Counted from the stretch's first letter, positions 23,747 to 31,690 are shown. The stretch is DNA of 43,109 nucleotides from SHZI01 sp031395645 (GCA_031395645.1 JANNJM010000070.1:1-43109); one strand, 5' to 3'. Made by a program: numbers and translations. Notes: generated by a model from the sequence alone, not told the origin.

Positions 23747-25290
23747 CCAGCACGGTCACGGAGCAGCTGGCGTTCCTGCCGGGCTATCTCACCGCTCATC
23801 TCCAGCTGGCCCTCTCAGCCCTGCTGGTGGGGGTTCTGTTCAGCGTCCCGCTGGGCGTGCTCGTCGCCGGGCGCCGCTGGCTGGAACAACCGGTCCTCGG
23901 CATTGCCAGCGTGGTGCAGACGGTACCGGGCCTCGCGCTGCTGGCGGTGATGGTGCCACTGCTGGCGCTCGCCGGCCTGCCCAGCATCGGCTTCCTGCCG
24001 GCGTTCCTCGGCCTGGTCCTCTACAGCCTGCTGCCGATCCTGCGCAACACCGTCACCGGCCTTGCCACGGTGGATCGGGCGTGCATCGAAGCGGCCCGCG
24101 GTGTAGGCATGACGCCCGGACAGCAGCTGCTGCGCGTGGAACTGCCCCTGGCGATGCCGGTGATCATCGCCGGCATCCGGACTGCCACGGTCTGGACCGT
24201 CGGCACCGCGACCTTGTCCACACCGGTCGGCGCCACCAGCCTGGGCAACTACATCTTCAGCGGCCTCCAGACCCGCAACTACACCGCAGTACTGGTCGGC
24301 TGCATTGCCTGCGCGTTGCTGGCGCTGACCCTGGATGCGCTGGTCCGGCTGGTCGCCATCGGCTGGTCCCGTCGTCGTCGCGGCATGCTGAGCCTGGCAC
24401 TGGGGTGCCTCACCCTGCTGTACGCCTACGCCGGCATCACGCTGGTCCGGGACGCTTTTACCTCACGGACCACGCCGATCGCCATTGGCGCCAAGACCTT
24501 TACCGAGCAGTACATCCTCAGTGAGATTCTTGCCGGCCAGATCCGTCGCATGACCGGCCGCGACGTCAGGGTCGTACAGTCACTCGGCTCCACCGTAGCC
24601 TTCGATGCCCTGCAATCGGGCGAGATCGACCTGTATGTGGAGTACTCCGGCACGGTCTGGGCCACGATCATGCAGCGGCCCGGCCAGCCGTCGAACCGGA
24701 CAGAGGTTTTGACAGAGGTCACGCGCTTTCTCAGGGACGACCGCGGCATTTCAGTAGTGGGCGCGCTGGGCTTCGAGAATGCCTATGCCCTGGGAATGCG
24801 GCGCGACCGGGCGCAACAGCTGCGCGTGCGGCGGATCGGTGATCTGGCCACCGTAGCGCCGACCCTCGCCATCGGCGGCGACTACGAGTTCTTCCAGCGC
24901 ACCGAGTGGCAGTCGATCCGGGACACCTACCACCTCGCGTTCCGGACCCAGCGCAGCATGGACCCGTCACTCATGTACCAGGCCGTAAGCCAGGGGAATG
25001 TCGATGTGATCAGCGCGTTTTCCACGGATGGCCGGCTCGCCGCCCTCGACCTGGTGCTGCTCGCAGACGATCTGGGCGCCATCCCGCCCTACGACGCCAT
25101 CGTGCTCGCCAGTGCCCGGCTGCAGGACCAGCACCCTGAGGTGCTCACCGCCATCCGCACCCTGAGGGGCAGCATTGATGGCGACGCCATGCGCCGGATG
25201 AACCTCGCAGTGGACCGGGACGGGCAGAGTCCGGTTCAGGTTGCCCGCACGTTCCTTGACCGGTTGTTGAAAATGCAGCTGGGGCAATAG
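23743..25290 (+). CDS. Fused ABC permease and substrate-binding protein (OpuC-like, quaternary amine type)
   Basis: A 515-aa fusion. Residues about 1-225 are a BPD-type permease: membrane segments, and the EAA-like loop 'ACIEAARGVGMTPGQQLLRV' near 115-134. Residues about 245-515 form an OpuAC-type binding domain: 'IAIGAKTFTEQYILSEILAG', then 'YVEYSGTVW' and 'GNVDVISAFSTDGRLAALDL'. The family imports glycine betaine, choline, carnitine or similar. The binding domain is displayed outside the membrane through the last permease helix, so no separate signal peptide is needed. With the ATPase this is a complete importer. Its operon with a molybdoenzyme suggests uptake of that enzyme's substrate or a related amine (inference). 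Confidence 0.9.
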   Translation: MTSTVTEQLAFLPGYLTAHLQLALSALLVGVLFSVPLGVLVAGRRWLEQPVLGIASVVQTVPGLALLAVMVPLLALAGLPSIGFLPAFLGLVLYSLLPILRNTVTGLATVDRACIEAARGVGMTPGQQLLRVELPLAMPVIIAGIRTATVWTVGTATLSTPVGATSLGNYIFSGLQTRNYTAVLVGCIACALLALTLDALVRLVAIGWSRRRRGMLSLALGCLTLLYAYAGITLVRDAFTSRTTPIAIGAKTFTEQYILSEILAGQIRRMTGRDVRVVQSLGSTVAFDALQSGEIDLYVEYSGTVWATIMQRPGQPSNRTEVLTEVTRFLRDDRGISVVGALGFENAYALGMRRDRAQQLRVRRIGDLATVAPTLAIGGDYEFFQRTEWQSIRDTYHLAFRTQRSMDPSLMYQAVSQGNVDVISAFSTDGRLAALDLVLLADDLGAIPPYDAIVLASARLQDQHPEVLTAIRTLRGSIDGDAMRRMNLAVDRDGQSPVQVARTFLDRLLKMQLGQ

Positions 25291-25311
25291 CTCCAGGCAG
25301 GGCGTATCGGT

Positions 25312-26163
25312 CTACCTGAACAGTGCCACGTGATCCGCGATGAACTGCCTTACCGACGTCGGCTCGCGACCGGTCAGCTGCCTGAAGGTTTCGGTGGTGT
25401 GATCGAGGCCGATTTCGGCAATCTCCCGGAATAACTCGCAGACGGCGTTCAGGTGCCAGGGCGCCAGCACATTGGTCATCCGTTGCCGGAACTGCTCCAT
25501 CGGCATCGGCACGTACTCGACTCTCTCGCCCAGCACGTCCGAGAACCGGCTGGCCACATCGTGGAACGTCAGCACTTCCGGACCGGTGATCTCGTAGCTT
25601 TTCCCGGCATGGCCCTTGCCCGTCAGCACCTCGGCACAGACCGCACCGATGTCACGGATATCCGCCATGCCGGTCGTGCCCTTGCCCATGGGCAGGGAAA
25701 ACCTGCGCTGCGCCTTGATGCTGCCGGCGCTGGAGAGCAGGTTTTGCATGAAGAAGTTGGGCTTCACCATCGTCCAGGGGATGCCGGATGCGCGGATGTG
25801 TTCTTCCACCGCCCAGTGGGCCTGCGGAATCGGCGTCTCTGCGTGGGCAACAGCCTCCATCGATGACATCTTCACGAGATGCTGCACGCCGGCCGCCACT
25901 GCGAGGTCAGTGAACTGCATTTCGACCTCGCGCTGGCGTTCGCCATTCGGCAGCAGCAGAAACGCCCTTTCGACACCCCTGAGTGCGCGCCGCACGGTGT
26001 CGGCCTCGGCCATATCCCCGACCACGAGTTCGACACCGGCGGCCTTAAGCACCGCGGCCTTCGCCTCGTTGCGGACAACGGCCCGGAGTCGCACGCCCCT
26101 CTGCACCAGCTGCAGTGCCGTTTCGCCCCCGGTCTTGCCGCTTACGCCTGTCAGCAGGATCAA
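25312..26163 (-). CDS. NmrA-type atypical SDR (NAD(P)-binding)
   Basis: A 283-aa Rossmann-fold protein. The nucleotide-binding loop is 'LLTGVSGKTGGETALQL' (residues 3-19). 'RAVVRNEAKAAVLKAAGVEL' and 'GDMAEADTVRRALRGVERAF' fit the NmrA/atypical SDR group, as do 'HLVKMSSMEAVAH' and 'WTMVKPNFFMQNLL'. The group includes redox sensors and reductases, often without a classical YxxxK motif. It starts at TTG 26163, which overlaps the stop of the iron-sulfur gene (TTGA) and has GGAG upstream. Third gene of the SCP2-molybdoenzyme operon, so it may act on the same substrate or sense its redox state (inference). Its 3' end lies 21 bases from the convergent importer operon. Confidence 0.87.
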   Translation of the reverse strand: MILLTGVSGKTGGETALQLVQRGVRLRAVVRNEAKAAVLKAAGVELVVGDMAEADTVRRALRGVERAFLLLPNGERQREVEMQFTDLAVAAGVQHLVKMSSMEAVAHAETPIPQAHWAVEEHIRASGIPWTMVKPNFFMQNLLSSAGSIKAQRRFSLPMGKGTTGMADIRDIGAVCAEVLTGKGHAGKSYEITGPEVLTFHDVASRFSDVLGERVEYVPMPMEQFRQRMTNVLAPWHLNAVCELFREIAEIGLDHTTETFRQLTGREPTSVRQFIADHVALFR

Positions 26164-27035
26164 GGTTTTGCTCCAGCCGCGAGCTTCATGACACCGAGGT
26201 AACGGCTTTCGCCAGCGAGATCGAACTGCGTCGAGAAACGGCCCGCTGAACCATTGACTTCCAGATGGTATGGACCGCTGTTCGGTTCGAGCTTGCCAAT
26301 CGTAAATTCACCGAATGCATCGGTGGTCGCCCGTCCAACATCGCGGTCATTGAGCCTGAGCGTTGCTTCGGCACCAGTTACGCACTCTTCGACACCGGCC
26401 ACATCAGCCGCCACCGATCCACCGACGAAACACCGGGTCATCAGGTGCAGGTTCTTGTAGTAAACGCGCGGGCGGGTGTTCCGTTCCGGCTGCAGGACTT
26501 CGAGCCCCTCTTCGGCCGCTATCCGCTGCATCTCCCGGTCTTCGACCTTGACTGACTTGAAGACACCGGTCGGGCAGCATTGCTCCGCACGGGTCTGCTT
26601 CCAGCCCTCGTCCAGCAGGTGCGCGTCGAAGATCCAGGCCTGGGGAATCTGCTTCTCCTCATTCCACGAGATCGCACCATAGGGACAGGCCTCCGCGATC
26701 TGTTTCTGACCCTTCGATTTCACCGGATCGATGATCACGATACCGTCGGCGCGCTTCGTGACAGCCCCGTTTTTTGCCACCTTCATGCAGGGCGCATCGT
26801 CGCAGTGATTGCACATCACAGGCATGAAGTGCGCCGCGACGATCGGGTAGCTGCCATGCTCCTGGCGCCGGATCTCGAGCCAGTTATGCCCCTGGGCGGG
26901 CTGTGCCGCCGCGTATCCGGGAAAGTCATTGCCGATATGTTCGTCCTTCACCGCCAGGAAACAGGCGCGGCAGTTATCGCAGCGCTCCACGTCGACGATC
27001 ATGTTCCACTTCGGCTTGTTCGTATTCTGGGGCAT
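26160..27035 (-). CDS. Iron-sulfur (ferredoxin-type) plus CnaB-like subunit, transhydroxylase beta-like
   Basis: A 291-aa electron-transfer subunit closely resembling the small subunit of pyrogallol-phloroglucinol transhydroxylase. Cysteines C19, C22, C25 and C154 could hold one [4Fe-4S] cluster; C75, C78, C83 and C117 a second. The four ligands expected for a third are all replaced: Val29, Trp134, Asp137 and Ala150. 'RPRVYYKNLHLM' leads into a C-terminal CnaB/transthyretin-like beta domain (about 215-291, 'AEATLRLNDRDVGRATTDAF'). I chose the ATG at 27035, sharing one base with the large-subunit stop (TGATG). There is no signal peptide, so it is cytoplasmic. It partners the upstream large subunit; the SDR gene follows with a TTGA overlap. 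Confidence 0.88.
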   Translation of the reverse strand: MPQNTNKPKWNMIVDVERCDNCRACFLAVKDEHIGNDFPGYAAAQPAQGHNWLEIRRQEHGSYPIVAAHFMPVMCNHCDDAPCMKVAKNGAVTKRADGIVIIDPVKSKGQKQIAEACPYGAISWNEEKQIPQAWIFDAHLLDEGWKQTRAEQCCPTGVFKSVKVEDREMQRIAAEEGLEVLQPERNTRPRVYYKNLHLMTRCFVGGSVAADVAGVEECVTGAEATLRLNDRDVGRATTDAFGEFTIGKLEPNSGPYHLEVNGSAGRFSTQFDLAGESRYLGVMKLAAGAKP

Positions 27036-29992
27036 CACGCTGTCTCCGCCGGCTTCCAGGTATCGACACCAGTCCACTTCTCCACCTGGATCAGGGACGA
27101 ATTCGGCTTGATGCCGTGGGATTTCTTGGTGATGGGTTTGCTGGAGTTCAGGAGGTTCACGCACCCGCCGAGATCAGTGGACTTGCCTGGCTCACCCACG
27201 GGGCGATACTCAGCAGATGCGGTCGAGGCACTGACGACTCCCGGCCGCAGCCGGTCCGTCACCTGGGCGGCACAGACCACTGAGCCACGCTGGTTCCAGA
27301 GCCTGATCAGGTCATCATCCTCGATCCCCCGCGCCGTCGCGTCCTGCCGGCTGATCCGGGCCACGAGGTAATAGTGCCCGTCCTTGAAGATCCGGTGCTC
27401 GCGGATATCCCGGAGGCTGCTGCCCTCGTCGTCACCCATCACATGGAACGGGTAGCGCGAATGCGGTGAGAGCAGCTGCAGGGGGAATTCCGCCAGTTCA
27501 CGGTCCCGATTGGGGTCTTCGTACATGGGCATGTACTTGTTGAGCGGCGGCCGGTCCGGGTCGTCGATCCGGGCCAGTGTCTGGGCGACGAACTCGAACT
27601 TGCCGGACGGCGTCTGCAAGCCCTCGCCGTAATTTCCGACGTAGTCTGATGGCAGTGGATAAGGCTCCGGCACGTCCTTCTTACGGCCTTCGTAGAACCA
27701 GCGGTTGGCCGTGGGCGCGCGCGCCGGCTCCGGGTCCGGCGGCACGACGTAGTAGCCCTTCTTGAGGAACTGCCGCCAGGTGATGTGCTTCGCCATGTCG
27801 GAGGAATCGAACACCCGCTTGCACCAGTCGAGCTCCGTGGTGCCGCCTTCCGAATACACGGAACCCAGCCCCAGGCGTTCCATGATGGCGAGGAAGATAT
27901 CGTAGTCCGACTTCGATTCACCCTGTGGCTCGATGCACTTGTGCTGCAGCGAAATCACGCGGTGGTTGTTCATGGAATACATGTGATGAACGTAACCGGC
28001 ACCGACGTTAAACCACTCACTGATGTCCCAGCGCTCGAAGACCGTGCAGGCCGGCAGGATGATGTCCGCGTAGGTCGTCTCGCCTTCCTTCCAGACCGAC
28101 TGGTTGACGACGAACTTCAGGCTTTCGTGCTGGTACATCTTCACCCAGCGATTCGCGTCGACCATCGTGCCGAAGGACGCGCTGCCGTATTTGTAGAGCA
28201 TCTCGACGCGCACATGCCCGGGCGACGGATAGAAGAACGGGAAGAACTGGCCCTGGACCGAATCCACCGCGGTGAGGTAGCCCATGGCCTTCCCCTCCGT
28301 GATCGCCTCGGGAAGCCACATCCGGGGAATGCCCTGCCGGACCGAGCTCATCGTCACGATGTGCGGCATGCGCTGGTAGTTGTTGGCTGAATTGGCGCTG
28401 TAGGTGATGTCGCCGGAGAAACTGCCCTCGGAGTACCCGGGGAAATAGAAATTGAAATCCAGTGGCGCGCCAAACTGCAGGTTGCCGAAGTTGGAGCCCG
28501 GCCGCCCCATGCCCTGCATGGCGCCAAGGATGGTCATCATGCGTGCCCACTGGACGCCCATCGGCCCGCGGCAGGCGCCACCCACCCCCATGCCCCAGCC
28601 ACCGGCGCCGAGATAGGTTTTCTTCGTACCCCATTCACGGGCAAGCGCCCTGACCTCGCGCGCGGGCACGCCGGTTTCCGCCTCCTGCCACTCGGCGGTC
28701 CTGGGCACGCCGTCGGTTTCACCGAGGATGTAGGCCTTCCACTGCTCGAACCCGGTGGTTCTTTTCTCTACGAACTCCTTGTCGTAGAGGCCTTCGGTGA
28801 TCCAGACGTGGCAGAGCGCCTGGGCGAACGCTGCATCAGTACCCGGCTTCGGCGCGATCCACTTGCCGCCCAGATGGGCCGCGGTATGGTTCATGAAGGG
28901 ATCGACATGCACCATCTTGATACCGAGTTCCCTGGCCCAGGCGCGCCGCTGGGTGCCCTCGAACCCATAGGTGGCATCAGGATCGCTGGACCAGAACACG
29001 ATCATCTCTGCCTCTTTCAGGCAGTCCTCGACCGTGCCGTAAAACTCCCCGGCACCGAGGCGCATGCTGTTGCCCCAGTGGTGCATCGCGCCCCAGTACC
29101 AGCCCTCCCAGCTGTCCGGGTTGTGGACCAGCTTGGTAACGCCAATGAGATTCCAGAACCGGTTGAAGCCACTCAGGTAGTGGCCGAGGTTGCCCCACTG
29201 GTGATGCGAGCCGTTGGCGACAGCGATGGCGCCGGGACCAACAGCCTTCGCGCGTTTGATCTCCGAGCTCACGATTTCGAGCGCCTCGTCCCAGCTGATC
29301 CGCACGAACTCCGACTTGCCGCGGTTCTGGATGTTGCGGTTGCCCTTGGGATCGAAGTCCACCCGCTTCATGGGATACAGCACGCGATTCTTCGAATACA
29401 CCATGGATTTCTGGCACGCGCCGTGCGCGGCCAGCGTCGTCTTGCGCGGCGGCGTGAAGGTCTTGCCCCTGGCCTTGATGGACCACGAAGGCGCGTCCTC
29501 CTCGTCGAAATCGATCGCCGTCGTCCGGATGATCTTGCCGTCCTTGACGTAGACGAAGATCGGGCCGCCGTTGGTGCCGTTCGTATACCGCGTGACGCCA
29601 TTGCCCATGTCGGTCCCGGACTTCCAGGTCACCGTCTCCAGGCGGGCCAGGGTGGCCATGAACCAGACGGCCAGGTCATCCGGACCGTCCAGGCCGATCT
29701 TGAAATTCTTCGCGGCGTCGACGCGCTCCAGCAGGTCGAATGGCGGTGTCAGGAAGCTTTCCGCGATGGCCCTGTTCTTGAAATGGATCGTCAGGTCGGG
29801 GCTGGCGCGGAGGCCTTTCCCTGAGCTGATCTTGCCGTTCTCCAGCTTGACCCAGCGGCCCTCTGGCTTGTCCCGCAGCCGAAACTGCGCGACCACGTTG
29901 CGCTCCTTGAGCCGCGCCGCGTAGTCGGGGTAGACGCGGGCAGCTGCCCGCATGGCTTGGGGGATGCCCCACAGCAGGACTGTCAGGTTCAT
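27035..29992 (-). CDS. SCP2-domain-fused molybdoenzyme large subunit, pyrogallol-transhydroxylase-like
   Basis: A 985-aa bis-MGD enzyme. Residues about 30-115 form an SCP2 (sterol-carrier-like) domain: 'VAQFRLRDKPEGRWVKLENG', 'SPDLTIHFKNRAIAESFL' and 'AAKNFKIGLDGPDDLAVW'. From about residue 130 it follows transhydroxylase alpha: 'NGGPIFVYVKDGKIIRTTAI', 'ARGKTFTPPRKT', 'NPDSWEGWYWGAMHHWGNSM', 'EMIVFWSSDPDA', 'DPFMNHTAAHLGGKW'. It has no N-terminal Fe-S motif, as in that family. Ser309 is the likely Mo ligand and His263 the conserved pocket His. It has no Tat signal. The ATG at 29992 has GGAGAG five bases upstream. First gene of a three-gene operon. The reaction is probably hydroxyl transfer, dehydroxylation or oxidation of a phenolic or hydrophobic compound (inference). 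Confidence 0.88.
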   Translation of the reverse strand: MNLTVLLWGIPQAMRAAARVYPDYAARLKERNVVAQFRLRDKPEGRWVKLENGKISSGKGLRASPDLTIHFKNRAIAESFLTPPFDLLERVDAAKNFKIGLDGPDDLAVWFMATLARLETVTWKSGTDMGNGVTRYTNGTNGGPIFVYVKDGKIIRTTAIDFDEEDAPSWSIKARGKTFTPPRKTTLAAHGACQKSMVYSKNRVLYPMKRVDFDPKGNRNIQNRGKSEFVRISWDEALEIVSSEIKRAKAVGPGAIAVANGSHHQWGNLGHYLSGFNRFWNLIGVTKLVHNPDSWEGWYWGAMHHWGNSMRLGAGEFYGTVEDCLKEAEMIVFWSSDPDATYGFEGTQRRAWARELGIKMVHVDPFMNHTAAHLGGKWIAPKPGTDAAFAQALCHVWITEGLYDKEFVEKRTTGFEQWKAYILGETDGVPRTAEWQEAETGVPAREVRALAREWGTKKTYLGAGGWGMGVGGACRGPMGVQWARMMTILGAMQGMGRPGSNFGNLQFGAPLDFNFYFPGYSEGSFSGDITYSANSANNYQRMPHIVTMSSVRQGIPRMWLPEAITEGKAMGYLTAVDSVQGQFFPFFYPSPGHVRVEMLYKYGSASFGTMVDANRWVKMYQHESLKFVVNQSVWKEGETTYADIILPACTVFERWDISEWFNVGAGYVHHMYSMNNHRVISLQHKCIEPQGESKSDYDIFLAIMERLGLGSVYSEGGTTELDWCKRVFDSSDMAKHITWRQFLKKGYYVVPPDPEPARAPTANRWFYEGRKKDVPEPYPLPSDYVGNYGEGLQTPSGKFEFVAQTLARIDDPDRPPLNKYMPMYEDPNRDRELAEFPLQLLSPHSRYPFHVMGDDEGSSLRDIREHRIFKDGHYYLVARISRQDATARGIEDDDLIRLWNQRGSVVCAAQVTDRLRPGVVSASTASAEYRPVGEPGKSTDLGGCVNLLNSSKPITKKSHGIKPNSSLIQVEKWTGVDTWKPAETA

Positions 29993-30016
29993 GTCACTCT
30001 CCAGGAACTGGGAATG

Positions 30017-30058
30017 ATTCTACGGCGTTCTGGCCGGCTGGCCGTTAGCAAATGTCAA
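30017..30058 (-). promoter_or_regulatory. Candidate promoter of the SCP2-molybdoenzyme operon
   Basis: On the minus strand a TTGACA (30058-30053) lies upstream of a TAGAAT -10-like box (30022-30017), but the 30-base spacing is far too long for one sigma-70 promoter. TAGAAT alone would place the start about 20 bases before the ATG. Between them the sequence CTGGCCG is directly repeated (30030-30036 and 30038-30044 on the plus strand), a possible regulator site. Weak evidence. Confidence 0.22.
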
Positions 30059-30106
30059 CGTCGGGCGTCGGCCCCGGCGGCAGCGCTCGCCGGCAGTGCT
30101 GGCCGC

Positions 30107-30478
30107 TCAGGTCAGCTTGAGTGCAGCAAACAGCAGCCCCAGGCCAAACATCAGCATTGAGCCCAGGCGGACGGTCATCGTGGTGGATAGAATATCCATC
30201 TTGGTCGACTGGATCTCCATGTCCTTGCGGACCAGGGCGTTGTCCTGGCGCAATTCCGCGATGTCAGCCCTGACCGCCCGCAATTCCTCCTTCGTCGCCA
30301 ACAGCGACATCGCTGACGTCAGTTCCTGCCGCAGCAACTGCAGGTCCGACTTGGTCGCGATTGTCGTTCCCATGTCCCGCTCCATCGCATCCACGACGGC
30401 CCGGGCCTTGTCGTTCGGGACGTGGATACTTACGAGGGCATCATACAGCGAGTAGAGATAATCCAAGGAGTGCCTCAT
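30107..30478 (-). CDS. Coiled-coil, C-terminally membrane-anchored protein (DUF1640-like), copy 1
   Basis: A 123-aa protein. An N-terminal conserved block ('YSLYDALVSIHVPNDKARAV', then 'VDAMERDMGTT') is followed by a heptad-rich coiled coil (about residues 45-95) and one C-terminal membrane segment (about 103-121, 'LGSMLMFGLGLLFAALKL'). It resembles bacterial DUF1640/CCDC90-type proteins, whose function is not established. A near-identical N-terminal block and tail occur in the protein at 31406-31690 on the other strand, so these are paralogues in inverted orientation. The ATG at 30478 is used; a TTG four codons later matches the paralogue's start. Confidence 0.75.
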   Translation of the reverse strand: MRHSLDYLYSLYDALVSIHVPNDKARAVVDAMERDMGTTIATKSDLQLLRQELTSAMSLLATKEELRAVRADIAELRQDNALVRKDMEIQSTKMDILSTTMTVRLGSMLMFGLGLLFAALKLT

Positions 30479-30637
30479 TGAGCGAACTGGCGTCACGCAC
30501 GGACAGAGGCTAGTCTCAAGCAGCGCTGCAGTTAAGCAGGATTTCTGGCGAGTTTGTCGACAAATGGCGGTCACGGACGCGCAACCTGGGTACCGGCCGC
30601 GGTAGCATTTGCCCTTTACACGCGGGAGTATTCTCCG

Positions 30638-31210
30638 ATGCCTAACTCACTCGCCCCAATCACCGTTCTGGTCCTGCTGGCTGGCCTGACAGCCTGCGCC
30701 GGATCGCCGCCCAGGCAGGAATCACAGATCGCTCCCACTGCGAACCTGTCGGCGTACCGGACTTTTGGCTGGAAACCTGTCGGGGACGCGGCCACTGAGG
30801 AGCCAATGCGGATCGTAGACGCCAACATCCGGACGGCGATTCGGGCGGAGCTCACTCGGCGCGGCTATCAGGAGGTGGAAAACAACGCCGAGATTCTTCT
30901 CACCTACGACAGCGAGGCCCAGGAGAAGCTCAAGTCCAGTCCGTTCCGTATCGGCATCGGCCTGGGCAGTTTTGGCAGCAACGTGGGTGGGTCAGTCAAC
31001 GTGGGCACCCCGAGCGTGCAGAGCATCAACGAGGGTCGGCTGTCGATCCACGTCATCGATGCGGCGGAGAACCGTGAGGTCTGGGTCGGGACTGTCGAGA
31101 AGCGCATCGACAAAAAACCGCTGGATGCCGATGGGATAGCGCAGCTGGTCGCTTTGGCGCTGCAGGACTTCCCGGTCCAGGCGGGCAGTAAACCGGCTGG
31201 TCTGCAGTAA
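30638..31210 (+). CDS. DUF4136 lipoprotein
   Basis: A 190-aa predicted outer-membrane lipoprotein. The signal peptide ends in LTAC with Cys20. The DUF4136 domain spans about 30-180 ('NLSAYRTFGWKPVGD', 'VDANIRTAIRAELTRRGYQE', 'LSIHVIDAAENREVWVGTVE'). A Gly/Ser-rich loop ('GIGLGSFGSNVGGSVNVG') sits mid-domain. The function of DUF4136 is unknown. I chose the ATG at 30638 with GGGAG about nine bases upstream. It sits alone between two inverted paralogous coiled-coil genes. Confidence 0.87.
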   Translation: MPNSLAPITVLVLLAGLTACAGSPPRQESQIAPTANLSAYRTFGWKPVGDAATEEPMRIVDANIRTAIRAELTRRGYQEVENNAEILLTYDSEAQEKLKSSPFRIGIGLGSFGSNVGGSVNVGTPSVQSINEGRLSIHVIDAAENREVWVGTVEKRIDKKPLDADGIAQLVALALQDFPVQAGSKPAGLQ

Positions 31211-31222
31211 CGATAGGGACGG

Positions 31223-31260
31223 CACCCTGCAGCACGGACGCGATGAACAGCGTCAGGTGC
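31223..31260 (-). pseudogene. Short remnant matching an internal part of the VOC gene
   Basis: These 38 bases match 34181-34218 inside the VOC gene at 35 of 38 positions by eye. Read on the minus strand the fragment codes 'HLTLFIASVLQGAV' against 'HMTLFLESVLQGAV' in the intact protein. The differences are mostly conservative, suggesting a decayed VOC paralogue and not a recent copy. The similarity stops abruptly on both sides. The rest of 31211-31405 shows no gene to me. Confidence 0.45.
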
Positions 31261-31405
31261 TACGTTCAACTCAGGGGACTGCAGTTTATGGCCTGAGTAA
31301 CAGTATCCGGATACATTTCTCGTTGTTCCGGGCAGATTCGCGAGCAGCCACTGCTACCGCCAGTTGGTATTGTTGAAGCTGCGCGTCGCTCTGGGTTGAA
31401 CTGGC

Positions 31406-31690
31406 ATGGATTTTCTGTACTCGCTGTATGATGCTCTCGTAAGCATCCACGTTCCGAACGACAAGGCTCGGGCCGTCGTCGATGCTATGGAGCGCGACAT
31501 GGGTACGACACTTGCGACCAAGGCTGATCTTCGGGCGCTCGCGACCCGTGAAGAGGTGACGCAGCTTCGCGAGGGGCTCACCCTTCTCCGGAAAGACATG
31601 GAGATTCTGTCGTCGACCCTCACTGCACGGCTGGGTTCCATGCTGGTGGTAGGCCTCGGAGTGCTGTTCGCAGCCTTGAAGCTTGCCTGA
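31406..31690 (+). CDS. Coiled-coil, C-terminally membrane-anchored protein (DUF1640-like), copy 2
   Basis: A 94-aa paralogue of the protein at 30107-30478. It shares the N-terminal block almost exactly ('FLYSLYDALVSIHVPNDKAR', then 'AVVDAMERDMGTT') and the tail 'ARLGSMLVVGLGVLFAALKL', but its coiled coil (about 40-70) is some 25 residues shorter. The C-terminal hydrophobic segment (about 74-93) would anchor it in the membrane. The function is unknown; the two proteins may form hetero-oligomers (inference). An inverted repeat (CCTGAGC at 31686-31692 with GCTCAGG at 31709-31715) just after the stop could be a weak terminator, though no T-run follows. Confidence 0.75.
   Translation: MDFLYSLYDALVSIHVPNDKARAVVDAMERDMGTTLATKADLRALATREEVTQLREGLTLLRKDMEILSSTLTARLGSMLVVGLGVLFAALKLA

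Noticed and set aside
28808..29824. 338-codon plus-strand open frame opposite the SCP2-molybdoenzyme gene
   Set aside because: The minus-strand frame matches a known enzyme family throughout this interval; the opposite frame is a codon-bias shadow.
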